DNA from: Flavobacterium sp. UMI-01 | GTDB taxonomy: Bacteria > Bacteroidota > Bacteroidia > Flavobacteriales > Flavobacteriaceae | DNA: 42,099 nucleotides | Reading direction: 5' to 3' | NCBI RefSeq assembly: GCF_019656315.1 | Contig: NZ_BPLU01000066.1 | Location: 1 to 42,099, forward strand | In this document: positions 25,251 through 33,282 of the stretch, piece after piece | How positions within the stretch are numbered: position 1 is the first letter of the stretch | Layout: every line of letters begins with the position of its first letter | Made by a program: the position numbers and the translations under genes | The notes under the pieces: generated by a model | The model's database searches: none | Told to the model about the DNA's origin: nothing | The model's input: only the letters and a program-made list of their open reading frames with translations

Positions 25251-28049
25251 TTAAAAAGTATATCCAATACTTAAAGAAAATCCAACTCCTTTTTTATATT
25301 CTTGAATGATACTGGAATCTGCAATAAAGTTAATATTACTGTTGTGATTGTTTCCAAGTTCTTGTTTTCTATAAGGGTTTAAGATATTGTTTACTCCAAA
25401 TTTTAACGAATAGTTATCGCCAATTTTGCTGGTCCAAACAAAGTCAAGTTGTTGTACAGGTAATTCGTAAATATGATCTAATCCTAAAGAACCAACACTG
25501 TAAATTCGTTTACCAAAAACTGAATACACTAAGTTAGCTGTGTTGCTCCATTTTTCACTTAAGTTAAATTCGTATTTTAAATCAGCATTTGCTAACCATT
25601 TTGAGGCTCCTTGTAAATCTCTATTTTGGTGTGATTCGGCAGAAGCAATTTGGTTTCCAGTTGAAGGGTCAATGGTGAAAGGTTTTACGACAACTTTAGT
25701 TTCCATTAATGTTGCATTGGCACCTATCGAAAATTGGTCTAAATGTTCATTAATTCTTCCTAAGTTTAATATTCCTTCGATTTCAACTCCATATAAATCG
25801 GCTGTTTTTGAGTTTAAGAAGGTAGTAATGTTTCCACCAGCTTCTCCTCTAAAAGTTCTTTCTATAGGATTGTCAAGGTGTTTTGCAAAAGCACTAATAA
25901 CGAAAAGTTCTTTACTGGTTGGGAAAAACTCATACTTTAAATCAAAATTTAAATTATCGCTATTTACTAAGAAAGGATTTCCTTGAACGCTAGTACCATC
26001 ACCATTGATATAAGAGATTGGAATAACCTCCATAGTAACAGGTTTGGTGTAGTTTTTCGAAGCAGCGAAACGAAGATTAGCACGTTCAACTAAAGCATAT
26101 TTTAAATTAATTGCTGGTAAAATATAGTTTTTGTCAAACGTTTTTTTATCAAATGGATCTGAGAATGAACCATTAAATCGATATTTGATATCTCTTGTGA
26201 ATTTTTCTACGCGAATTCCTCCACTTACTTCCCATTTTTCATTCAATTTGAATAAAACATTCGTGAAAGCAGCATTCGTATTTTCGTTTAATGTAGTTTT
26301 ATAACTAGCATTTGAGTTTTCTTGATAATTGAAATTTCCGGCTAGTAGGTCAGCGTTTATGATTTGGTCAATATCTGAATTGACATACCCATTAACCGTT
26401 GCATTTGATAATAAATTTGTTTTTATAAAACGGTATGAGGTTCCTGTTTCAGAGATATTCCCGTTGTAACCAAATGAAAGAGAATTATTGTCATCTTTAC
26501 CAAATTTTAAATCATACTCTAGTAATCCTGAAAGATATGCATTTCCATCGATGCTAAGATATTGTCGGATAAAGTTATTGGCACCATAGCTAACTGTAAT
26601 ATTGTCATTGTTGTCAATGTTGGCTTTGTAAAATTTTCTATCCGGTTGTTCGTAAGATGTAGTGGCGAAAGATATACCCGCTTTGATGGCTTGGTTTTTG
26701 TCTTGTCCTATTTTATAATCAGCTAATACTTGTGAGTTGATATAATCTGATTGATCCAATTGATTGGTGCGCACTAATACATTTTTGTTTTCTAATAATC
26801 CACTAAAAGCACCTCTTTGATCTTGAATAAGATTGTCGGTTGAACGCAAATAGAAAGTATTAGAAGTTAAATTTAAACGTTCAGTTTTGTAGTTTAAATT
26901 CAATAAAGTAGCTAGGGCAGTTTTGTAGTGGTACTCAGACTTATAGGTATTGTTGTTGTACGTTCCGTTTACGTCAAACGTATTGCTAAGTCCTTTTGCT
27001 AAACTGTAGCTGTTATCAGCGTTAATAGATAATAAGTAAGCGAAACTTTTGCCGTCATTCAAATTGAATTTTTGAGAATGTAAAAATCCAATACTTGAGT
27101 TCAATGGGCTTCTGCTTTCTGATACGTTCCAACCTGATTTAAGGTCGTTCATTGCTTCATTAACTGTTAAAGTGTGGTTCGAAGGAATTTTTCCTAAAGA
27201 GGAAGGAATTGCTCTGTCTTCTCCAGACAATCCCAAAAATCCTTTAGTGTTTTTAATATCCGAAGCTAAAAGGAAAGGAGAAAGGTTGTTGTTTGTAGTG
27301 TAACCAATTCCAATATTTATTTTTGTTTCGCTTTTGTTACTTGTTGTGGTAGCGATATTAAATGTTGCTCCCGCAAAATCTCCAGAGATATTTGTGTTAA
27401 AAGTTTTGAATACGTCAATCACGCCTACAATATCAGTTGAAAATATGTCTAAGGGTAATATTTTTCTATACGGATTGTTTGAAGGTACATTAAGGTTGTT
27501 TACTAATAAGTTATTGTAACGGTCTTCAAGTCCGCGAACAAAGATTCCTCTTGAACCTACTTTGGTTACTCCAGTGATTTTTGTTAATCCTTGCTCAACG
27601 TTACTCACTCCTTTTCTTGACATTTCTTGTGCGCCAATACTTTGTTTAATTTCAACAGCCTTTTTTTGGTCTAATAATAAAGCTGTTTCTTTTTCTCTAT
27701 TTACAGGAGCTGCTTTGATTACTACATCATCTAATTTATAACCGCCAGGGGCCAAAGCTTTGTTGATGGTTACAGTCTTGCCGCTAACTACTGTTACGGG
27801 AACTTCAATTGGTTCGTAACCTACGAAGCTAAATTGAATTACATAATTTCCAGGTAATACACTAAGAGTGTACTTCCCTTCTATATCTGTAGTGGTATTT
27901 GCTTTGGTTCCTTTTAAGATTACGTTAGCAAATGGTAATGTTTCGTTATTTAACTCTTTGTCTGTTAACACTCCAGTAATGGTACCTTTTGTTTGTGAAA
28001 ATGAAAGTGTACAGATGAAAAGTGTAAAAATCAATAATTTAAGTTTCAT
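25251..28049 (-). CDS. TonB-dependent outer-membrane receptor with CarboxypepD-reg-like domain
   Basis: 932 residues. Signal peptide 1-19 (MKLKLLIFTLFICTLSFSQ), then a carboxypeptidase-regulatory-like domain at about 20-103 (GTITGVLTDKELNNETLPFANVILKGT, GYEPIEVPVTV). The plug domain is at about 119-235 (KGVSNVEQGLTKITGVTKVGSRGIFVRGLEDRYNNLLVNNL), followed by a beta-barrel. The C-terminus GVGFSLSIGYTF ends in phenylalanine, as outer-membrane barrels do. No SusD partner is adjacent; a beta-helix lipoprotein follows instead. The promoter has three phased Pho-type words and a -7-like box. It sits next to phoB-like/phoR-like genes, so I infer TonB-driven import of a phosphorus-containing compound. 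An iron or sugar substrate cannot be excluded from sequence alone. Confidence 0.85.
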   Translation of the reverse strand: MKLKLLIFTLFICTLSFSQTKGTITGVLTDKELNNETLPFANVILKGTKANTTTDIEGKYTLSVLPGNYVIQFSFVGYEPIEVPVTVVSGKTVTINKALAPGGYKLDDVVIKAAPVNREKETALLLDQKKAVEIKQSIGAQEMSRKGVSNVEQGLTKITGVTKVGSRGIFVRGLEDRYNNLLVNNLNVPSNNPYRKILPLDIFSTDIVGVIDVFKTFNTNISGDFAGATFNIATTTSNKSETKINIGIGYTTNNNLSPFLLASDIKNTKGFLGLSGEDRAIPSSLGKIPSNHTLTVNEAMNDLKSGWNVSESRSPLNSSIGFLHSQKFNLNDGKSFAYLLSINADNSYSLAKGLSNTFDVNGTYNNNTYKSEYHYKTALATLLNLNYKTERLNLTSNTFYLRSTDNLIQDQRGAFSGLLENKNVLVRTNQLDQSDYINSQVLADYKIGQDKNQAIKAGISFATTSYEQPDRKFYKANIDNNDNITVSYGANNFIRQYLSIDGNAYLSGLLEYDLKFGKDDNNSLSFGYNGNISETGTSYRFIKTNLLSNATVNGYVNSDIDQIINADLLAGNFNYQENSNASYKTTLNENTNAAFTNVLFKLNEKWEVSGGIRVEKFTRDIKYRFNGSFSDPFDKKTFDKNYILPAINLKYALVERANLRFAASKNYTKPVTMEVIPISYINGDGTSVQGNPFLVNSDNLNFDLKYEFFPTSKELFVISAFAKHLDNPIERTFRGEAGGNITTFLNSKTADLYGVEIEGILNLGRINEHLDQFSIGANATLMETKVVVKPFTIDPSTGNQIASAESHQNRDLQGASKWLANADLKYEFNLSEKWSNTANLVYSVFGKRIYSVGSLGLDHIYELPVQQLDFVWTSKIGDNYSLKFGVNNILNPYRKQELGNNHNSNINFIADSSIIQEYKKGVGFSLSIGYTF

Positions 28050-28068
28050 ATTCTTCTAAAATTTTTTG

Positions 28069-28113
28069 CAAAGTAATGACCCATCTGTAAAGTTCAGGTT
28101 AATCCGTTGTTAC
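28069..28113 (-). promoter_or_regulatory. Pho-type operator and promoter of the TonB-dependent receptor
   Basis: Minus strand. GTAACAA (28107-28113), TTAACCT (28096-28102) and TTTACAG (28085-28091) are 11 bp apart; 8 bp later is TTACTTTG (28069-28076), a one-mismatch -7 box. TTTACAG resembles the enterobacterial pho-box half-site. Confidence 0.65.
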
Positions 28114-28257
28114 GAATGTGTTTTGGAAGTATTAATAAAATGTTACCATATTAAATTAGTGTAAACCCTACTTTTTAGCGATTATTTTATTGTTATATTT
28201 ACAATCGCAATTGTAATCATTAGTTTAAAAACAGCTTTATTCTTAATGATTGAAACT

Positions 28258-28265
28258 TAATTTTG
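28258..28265 (+). promoter_or_regulatory. -7 box (TAATTTTG) of the phoB-like gene
   Basis: Perfect TAnnTTTG, 9 nt before the chosen ATG at 28275. One Pho-type word, TTAATGA (28243-28249), occupies the 8-bp-spaced position, but words further up at 11-bp steps do not match well, so autoregulation is only a possibility. Confidence 0.5.
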
Positions 28266-28274
28266 CTATTTTAT

Positions 28275-28958
28275 ATGAAAAACAAAAACACAAAGATTTT
28301 ACTTGTAGATGACGAACCAGACATCTTGGAGATTGTAGGTTATAATCTTTCACAGGAAGGATATCAAATTTTTACTGCTTCTAATGGCAAAGAGGCCATC
28401 GCAAAAGCTAAAAAAGAAATTCCTGATTTGATTATTATGGATGTCATGATGCCTGAAATGGATGGTATGGAAGCCTGTGAGAATATTAGAAAAATCCCTG
28501 AATTAAGTAATGTTATCATTACTTTTTTAACAGCAAGAAGCGAGGATTATTCGCAAGTAGCAGGATTTGATGTGGGTGCTGATGATTATATTACTAAGCC
28601 TATTAAACCTAAGTTGTTGGTTAGTAAAGTAAAGGCCTTATTAAGACGCTTAGTAGAGGCGGAACAAGATAGCGAAACCCTGAATGTGGGAGGTATCGAA
28701 ATCAATCGCGAGGAATATAAGATTGTTATGGAAGGTCAGGAAATTGCTTTGCCTAGAAAGGAATTTGAATTGTTTTATCTTTTGGCTTCTAAGCCTGGTA
28801 AAGTTTTTAAAAGAGACGAAATTTTAGACAAGGTTTGGGGAAATGAAGTCGTAGTAGGAGGTAGAACGATTGATGTTCATATCCGAAAATTACGTGAAAA
28901 AATTGGTGAAGAATTATTTAAAACCATAAAAGGAGTAGGATATAAGTTTGAAGTATAA
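28275..28958 (+). CDS. phoB: PhoB-like response regulator, OmpR family
   Basis: 227 residues from ATG 28275. A TTG in frame at 28263 lies inside the promoter -7 box and is rejected as start. Receiver domain 1-120: acidic pocket VDDEP (Asp12-Asp13), phosphoacceptor Asp56 in LIIMDVMMPEMDG, conserved Thr in FLTARS, and Lys in YITKPIKPK. Winged-helix DNA-binding domain about 133-227: GIEINREEYKIVMEGQEIALPRKEFELFYLLASKPGKVFKRDEIL, VVGGRTIDVHIRKLREKIG, TIKGVGYKFEV. The PhoB assignment rests on position: kinase, porins, pstSCAB and phoU follow. It should bind the phased TTAACAT operators found at six promoters nearby. Confidence 0.85.
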   Translation: MKNKNTKILLVDDEPDILEIVGYNLSQEGYQIFTASNGKEAIAKAKKEIPDLIIMDVMMPEMDGMEACENIRKIPELSNVIITFLTARSEDYSQVAGFDVGADDYITKPIKPKLLVSKVKALLRRLVEAEQDSETLNVGGIEINREEYKIVMEGQEIALPRKEFELFYLLASKPGKVFKRDEILDKVWGNEVVVGGRTIDVHIRKLREKIGEELFKTIKGVGYKFEV

Positions 28959-28996
28959 TTTAGATGTTCTATCTTTAGCATTCGTCAATACACAAC

Positions 28997-29017
28997 AAAT
29001 GGGCTTTTAGCCCATTT
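28997..29017 (+). other. Hairpin between the phoB-like and phoR-like genes
   Basis: Perfect 9-bp stem AAATGGGCT/AGCCCATTT with a TTT loop, in the 79-bp gap. No T-run follows, so it is not a classical terminator. It could stabilise the upstream message or reduce kinase expression relative to the regulator. Confidence 0.5.
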
Positions 29018-29037
29018 TAAATATAATGCATTTATAA

Positions 29038-30111
29038 ATGAAGATTAATTTTAAGAAGACCTATAAATTTGCTATAAAATCCTCTTTTTATATAAGCCTT
29101 TTTTCAACTGGTTTTGTTGTGTTGCTGGTTGCTTTGTTGTTTTCTGCATTTGATTCCCGTTTACTTTGGTTTGGTGTTATCTTTAGTGTCATTCTTTTTG
29201 TGTTCTCTTTTTTAGTCATACAATATCGTGTAGAGCGTTTTATTTACAGACGTGTTAAGAAAATTTATGACGATGTGTCTTTGCTGGAAGCAAGTACTTT
29301 AATCAATCAGCCTATCACAACTGATATGGAAACGTTGTCAAGAGAAATAAAAAAGTTTGCCACTGATAAAAAATTAGAAATTGAATTATTGCAAGTTCGA
29401 GAGGAGTACCGAAGGGATTTTTTAGGGAATGTTTCTCATGAACTCAAAACGCCTTTGTTTACCGTCCAAGGTTATATTTCAACTTTACTAGACGGAGCGA
29501 TGGAGGACAAGTTAATACGAAAAAAGTATCTCAAGCGTGCTGAAAAAGGCGTGGAACGGTTGATATATATTGTCGAAGATTTGGATATGATAACCAAATT
29601 GGAAGCTGGGGATTTGAATTTAGAATACTCTGAGTTTGATATCTATGAATTGATTCAAAATGTTTTTGATCTCTTAGAAATGAAAGCCGAGAAAAAAAAC
29701 ATCACACTCACATTTGATAATAGTACTGCCTTGCCTAATTATGTAAGGGGTGATAGAGATAGAATTCAACAAGTTATAGAAAATTTGATTGTAAACTCTA
29801 TTAAGTATGGAAAAGAAAATGGTACTACTGAAGTTTCGGTAGTTAATTTGACTAAGAAAAAGGTTTTGGTTCGTATCAGTGATGATGGGGGCGGGATCGC
29901 AAAACAACATTTGCCAAGACTTTTTGAACGTTTTTATAGGGTTAATAAAAGCGGTTCCAGGGAAGAGGGTGGTTCAGGTTTGGGACTAGCAATTGTTAAA
30001 CATATTATTGAGGCACATAAAGAAAAAATTTACGTTGAAAGTGAAGTTGGCGTGGGTTCTGAGTTTTCTTTTACGCTTGAAAAGCCTGTTGTTAAAAAGA
30101 AATCGGCTTGA
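29038..30111 (+). CDS. phoR: PhoR-like sensor histidine kinase
   Basis: 357 residues. Two membrane segments at about 15-37 and 43-62 are joined by only a few residues, so there is practically no periplasmic sensor. A short linker follows (RRVKKIYDDVSLLE), with no room for a full PAS domain before the HisKA domain. The phosphoacceptor is His134 in FLGNVSHELKTPLFTVQGY. The ATPase domain has the N box QQVIENLIVNSIKYG, G1 ISDDGGGIA, F box LFERFYRV and G2 GGSGLGLAIVKHI. Pairs with the upstream PhoB-like regulator. As in other Pho systems, the signal probably comes through the Pst transporter and PhoU, both encoded downstream. Confidence 0.85.
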   Translation: MKINFKKTYKFAIKSSFYISLFSTGFVVLLVALLFSAFDSRLLWFGVIFSVILFVFSFLVIQYRVERFIYRRVKKIYDDVSLLEASTLINQPITTDMETLSREIKKFATDKKLEIELLQVREEYRRDFLGNVSHELKTPLFTVQGYISTLLDGAMEDKLIRKKYLKRAEKGVERLIYIVEDLDMITKLEAGDLNLEYSEFDIYELIQNVFDLLEMKAEKKNITLTFDNSTALPNYVRGDRDRIQQVIENLIVNSIKYGKENGTTEVSVVNLTKKKVLVRISDDGGGIAKQHLPRLFERFYRVNKSGSREEGGSGLGLAIVKHIIEAHKEKIYVESEVGVGSEFSFTLEKPVVKKKSA

Positions 30112-30145
30112 ATTTGATTGTAATTTTAAAGGATTAATATTGTTT

Positions 30146-30175
30146 AAGGAATCGTTATTGCGGTTCCTTTTTTGT
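30146..30175 (+). terminator. Terminator of the phoB-phoR-like operon
   Basis: AAGGAATCG pairs with CGGTTCCTT (one U-G) around a TTATTG loop, then a T-run. It separates the regulators from the first porin. Confidence 0.8.
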
Positions 30176-30216
30176 TTTCTGTTTGTTTTTTCCGAGGTTT
30201 TTTTGTTTGCATTTTG

Positions 30217-30261
30217 TTAAACATTTCTTAACATAGTTAACTTTCTCTTAGTCTAAATTTG
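30217..30261 (+). promoter_or_regulatory. Pho-type operator and promoter of the first porin
   Basis: TTAAACA (30217-30223), TTAACAT (30228-30234) and the weaker AACTTTC (30239-30245) are 11 bp apart; 8 bp later is TAAATTTG (30254-30261). A second overlapping pair, TTAACTT and TTAGTCT at 30237 and 30248, is also 11 bp apart but in another register. Confidence 0.65.
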
Positions 30262-30289
30262 CCGAAAAATTAACAAAAATTTAATCGAC

Positions 30290-31507
30290 ATGAAAAAAAG
30301 TATTTTTTCAATTTTTACCCTTCTTTTTTTTGTAATCGCAATTCAGGCTCAAAACGGGACTGATGCGCCAAAAACAGCTACTTCATCTACAAAAAAATGG
30401 TATGAGGCAATAGGCTTACGAGGTTATATGCAAGTAAGATATAATAAGTTATTAGAGACTAATCCAGACTTAGGTTGTGAGCAGTGTGATAAATCATGGG
30501 GTGGTGAAAATAGTTTTTTTATCAGACGTGGTCGTTTGGTGTTTTCAGGTAATGTACATGACCGTATTTACATTTATATTCAGCCTGACTTTGCTTCTTC
30601 GGCCTCTTCAACAAGTAATCATTTCTTTCAAATTAGAGATGCTTATGTAGATATTTCATTAGATTCTAAAAAAGAGTTTAGATTTAGAGTAGGGCAAAGT
30701 AAAGTACCTTATGGATTTGAAAATATGCAATCAAGTCAAAACCGATTGACTCTAGATCGTAATGATGCTTTAAATAGTGCGGTAGCTAATGAGCGTGACC
30801 TTGGGGTGATGTTTTATTGGGCGCCAAAAGGAAAAAGAGAATTGTTTTCAAAGTTAATTAGTGACGGTTTAAAAGGCTCTGGTGATTATGGAGTAGTAGG
30901 TCTTGGAATATATAATGGACAAACAGCTAATAGGTCAGAGGCTAATAACAATCAACATGTAGTAGGACGTGTTTCTTATCCATTTGAATTTGATAACGGA
31001 CAAGTGTTAGAAACAGGAATTCAAGGTTATACTGGTAAATATGTAGTACAATCCATAAGTACCTCTAAAAGTGTTGTTGTAAAACCAAATGGAGAGTATC
31101 TGGATCAACGTGCAGCAGCTAGTGTGATTTTATATCCTAAACCTTTTGGATTACAGGCGGAATATAACATCGGTACGGGGCCAGAATACAATAAGGCTAA
31201 TAATACAATTGAACAAAAAAGATTGTATGGTGGGTATGTACAAGGGTGTTACAATATCAAAATAGATCAACAAGTGATGTTGCCTTTTGTTAAATACCAA
31301 ATGTATAGAGGAGGTAAAAAACATGAACTTGATGCAAGAAGTTATTCTGTAAATGATTTAGAAATCGGTGTAGAATGGCAACCATTTAAAAATTTAGAAT
31401 TGGTAGCTGATTATACTATTTCGAGTAGGAGATATGAAGATGCTGTAAAAGTGGATAATTCACAAAAAGGGAATTTATTGCGTTTGCAACTTCAAATAAA
31501 CTTCTAA
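30290..31507 (+). CDS. Phosphate-selective porin O/P family protein, copy 1
   Basis: 405 residues, the size of OprO/OprP porins, which form phosphate or polyphosphate channels in the outer membrane. Signal peptide 1-20 (MKKSIFSIFTLLFFVIAIQA). The family hallmark ENSFFIRRGRLVFSGNVHDRIYIYIQPDF near 83-111 is clear, followed by FRFRVGQSKVPYGFENMQSS and ERDLGVMF. The C-terminus NLLRLQLQINF ends in phenylalanine. Two cysteines (CEQC near 64) are unusual for a porin. It has its own Pho-type promoter and terminator. A second porin of the same family follows. Confidence 0.85.
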   Translation: MKKSIFSIFTLLFFVIAIQAQNGTDAPKTATSSTKKWYEAIGLRGYMQVRYNKLLETNPDLGCEQCDKSWGGENSFFIRRGRLVFSGNVHDRIYIYIQPDFASSASSTSNHFFQIRDAYVDISLDSKKEFRFRVGQSKVPYGFENMQSSQNRLTLDRNDALNSAVANERDLGVMFYWAPKGKRELFSKLISDGLKGSGDYGVVGLGIYNGQTANRSEANNNQHVVGRVSYPFEFDNGQVLETGIQGYTGKYVVQSISTSKSVVVKPNGEYLDQRAAASVILYPKPFGLQAEYNIGTGPEYNKANNTIEQKRLYGGYVQGCYNIKIDQQVMLPFVKYQMYRGGKKHELDARSYSVNDLEIGVEWQPFKNLELVADYTISSRRYEDAVKVDNSQKGNLLRLQLQINF

Positions 31508-31540
31508 AAAAAGTATAGTACTTAATAAAAAATGTATTGA

Positions 31541-31571
31541 CCTCTTAAGTGAAAACTTGAGAGGTTTTTTT
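31541..31571 (+). terminator. Terminator of the first porin
   Basis: CCTCTTAAGT pairs with ACTTGAGAGG (one T-G) around GAAA, followed by a T-run. A stable GNRA-type tetraloop hairpin. Confidence 0.85.
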
Positions 31572-31573
31572 GT

Positions 31574-31886
31574 GTTAAAATAGAATTTTGTTTTGCTCGG
31601 AAATAAGTTTTTTTTATGGAATCAGAGTGTTTCAAGTGGTTAGTGTTTGAATTTTTTTCAAATCTAAGATGGTTGAGTTTGATCTTCATTTAAGTATAGT
31701 TTTAATTTGTTGAAGAGTTCTAAGTCTTATTTTTTTTAAAAAAAAACTTATAAAATTACTAATTTCTATCGCTTTTTTGGTCTGTTGCTTTGAACTTTTA
31801 TTTTGAGCTAACTATTTAATTTGCAATAAGTTAATAGTTTGTAATTGGTTTCTCCCTGTATTGGATTACTATTTGTTTTCTTTATG
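31574..31886. other. AT-rich intergenic stretch between the two porins
   Basis: About 310 bp without a plausible ORF. An A/T palindrome (TTTTTTTTAAAAAAAA near 31731-31746) is the only obvious structure. The operator of the second porin begins at its right end. I see nothing else I can name. Confidence 0.4.
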
Positions 31887-31931
31887 GTAACTTTAATTTA
31901 ATATAGCCCTTTTTTATTAACATTAGCTTTG
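31887..31931 (+). promoter_or_regulatory. Pho-type operator and promoter of the second porin
   Basis: GTAACTT (31887-31893) and TTAATAT (31898-31904) are 11 bp apart; the third position (31909-31915) is only T-rich; then 8 bp and the -7 box TAGCTTTG (31924-31931). An extra TTAACAT (31917-31923) abuts the -7 box out of register. Confidence 0.55.
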
Positions 31932-31966
31932 CATCGCAATAACGCAATGATAACGAATTGTTAAAA

Positions 31967-33172
31967 ATGAAGAAAATTTTATGGGGTATTTCGCTGTTGT
32001 TCTCAATGATAATAATGGCACAAGAGGTAAAAACAGGAACTACTAAATCGAAATTAGCAGGATATTACACATCAGGTAAAAAACTTGGATTTACTGCTGC
32101 GGATAGTTTATTTCAAATGAATATTGGTTTCCGTGTACAAAGTAGGACTGGGTACGGAAAAGAAGAGGGAAAAACAGGAGTGGCTGAAGGTGAAATTAGG
32201 AGAATGCGTCTCAAACTAGATGGGTTTGTGGTGGATCCTAAATTTGGATACAAGGTAGAGTTAGGTTTTTCTGCTAGAGATATAGGTACAGTGGCTGTGG
32301 GTAACAGTGGAGATGTAATTTTAGATGGGGTGTTTTTTTATAAGCCGAATTCAAATGTTACTCTTGCTTTTGGTCAGACTAAGTTACCAGGGAATAATCA
32401 ACGAGTTATTTCTTCTGGAGCTTTAGAACTTACAGATCGTAGTATTAATAATTCTAAATTTAATATTGATCGCGACTTTGGACTTTTTGTAGAATATGCT
32501 AAAGAGAAAAAAGAAAAATTTTATTATGGTTTAAAAGGAGCTATCTCCAAAGGAGAGGGGCGTAACTGGGTACGTACCTCTGATGATGGAATTGCTTTAA
32601 CAGGGAAAATTGAATTGTTTCCTTTGGGGGCTTTTACTAAAAACGGTTCCAATTTTGAAGGCGATTTAATGCGTGAAAAAACACCAAAATTAATGCTTTC
32701 GGGTGCTTTTAATCAAAACAATAAAGCCTTGCGTTCTCAAGGGGAATTAGGAAGTTTGCTTTATGAAGCCAGAACATTGAAATCGGTATTTGTGGATGCG
32801 ATGTTCAAATACAATGGTTGGTCGGCTACGGGAGCTTATATGTCAAGAACCACGAATAATCCTATCACAGTTGATGCATTGGATGCGGCTAAGACCCAAG
32901 CTGTATTTGTAGGTCATGGGTATGATGCTCAATTAAGTTATATTTTTCCTTCAGAATATCAGTTAATTGGTCGTTTTTCAACACAGACAGTTGAGGATGC
33001 AATTCGAACAAAAAGTCCTAATACTGATGAATATACGCTAGGGCTTTCGAAGTATCTCTTTGGTCATAAAATGAAAATTCAAACCGAATTGTCTTATGAT
33101 AAAGTTGATAAGTTGGGTGTGGGGATTTCCAATAATTGGTTTGCTCGTTTCCAAGTAGAAATAGGGTTGTAG
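31967..33172 (+). CDS. Phosphate-selective porin O/P family protein, copy 2
   Basis: 401 residues from ATG 31967. A TTG in frame 9 bp earlier adds MLK before the signal peptide and is less likely. Signal peptide MKKILWGISLLFSMIIMAQ. The OprO/P pattern is seen as FRVQSRTGYG, EIRRMRLKLDGFVVDPKFGYKVELGFSARD near 78-107, LAFGQTKLPGNNQRV and IDRDFGLFVEYA. The C-terminus WFARFQVEIGL ends in Leu rather than Phe. It differs clearly from the first porin, so this is not a recent duplication; the two probably differ in substrate or affinity. Located between porin 1 and pstS, with its own Pho-type promoter. Confidence 0.85.
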   Translation: MKKILWGISLLFSMIIMAQEVKTGTTKSKLAGYYTSGKKLGFTAADSLFQMNIGFRVQSRTGYGKEEGKTGVAEGEIRRMRLKLDGFVVDPKFGYKVELGFSARDIGTVAVGNSGDVILDGVFFYKPNSNVTLAFGQTKLPGNNQRVISSGALELTDRSINNSKFNIDRDFGLFVEYAKEKKEKFYYGLKGAISKGEGRNWVRTSDDGIALTGKIELFPLGAFTKNGSNFEGDLMREKTPKLMLSGAFNQNNKALRSQGELGSLLYEARTLKSVFVDAMFKYNGWSATGAYMSRTTNNPITVDALDAAKTQAVFVGHGYDAQLSYIFPSEYQLIGRFSTQTVEDAIRTKSPNTDEYTLGLSKYLFGHKMKIQTELSYDKVDKLGVGISNNWFARFQVEIGL

Positions 33173-33211
33173 TAAACGGCTTATTTTTTAACTTTAAAGA
33201 ATAAAGATTGA

Positions 33212-33256
33212 ATAATATTAACTTAACATAGAGTTAATATTGTCAGGGTAATTTTG
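33212..33256 (+). promoter_or_regulatory. Pho-type operator and promoter of pstS
   Basis: ATAATAT (33212-33218), TTAACAT (33223-33229) and TTAATAT (33234-33240) are exactly 11 bp apart; 8 bp later is TAATTTTG (33249-33256). No TTTG at -33; the operator occupies that place. Confidence 0.75.
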
Positions 33257-33282
33257 CTTGAAATTAAACAAAGAATTAAATA

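Noticed and set aside
28263..28274. TTG as start of the phoB-like gene
   Set aside because: The codon lies in the promoter -7 box TAATTTTG; the ATG at 28275 gives the normal N-terminus.
31958..31966. TTG as start of the second porin
   Set aside because: The ATG at 31967 starts a standard signal peptide (MKKILWG).
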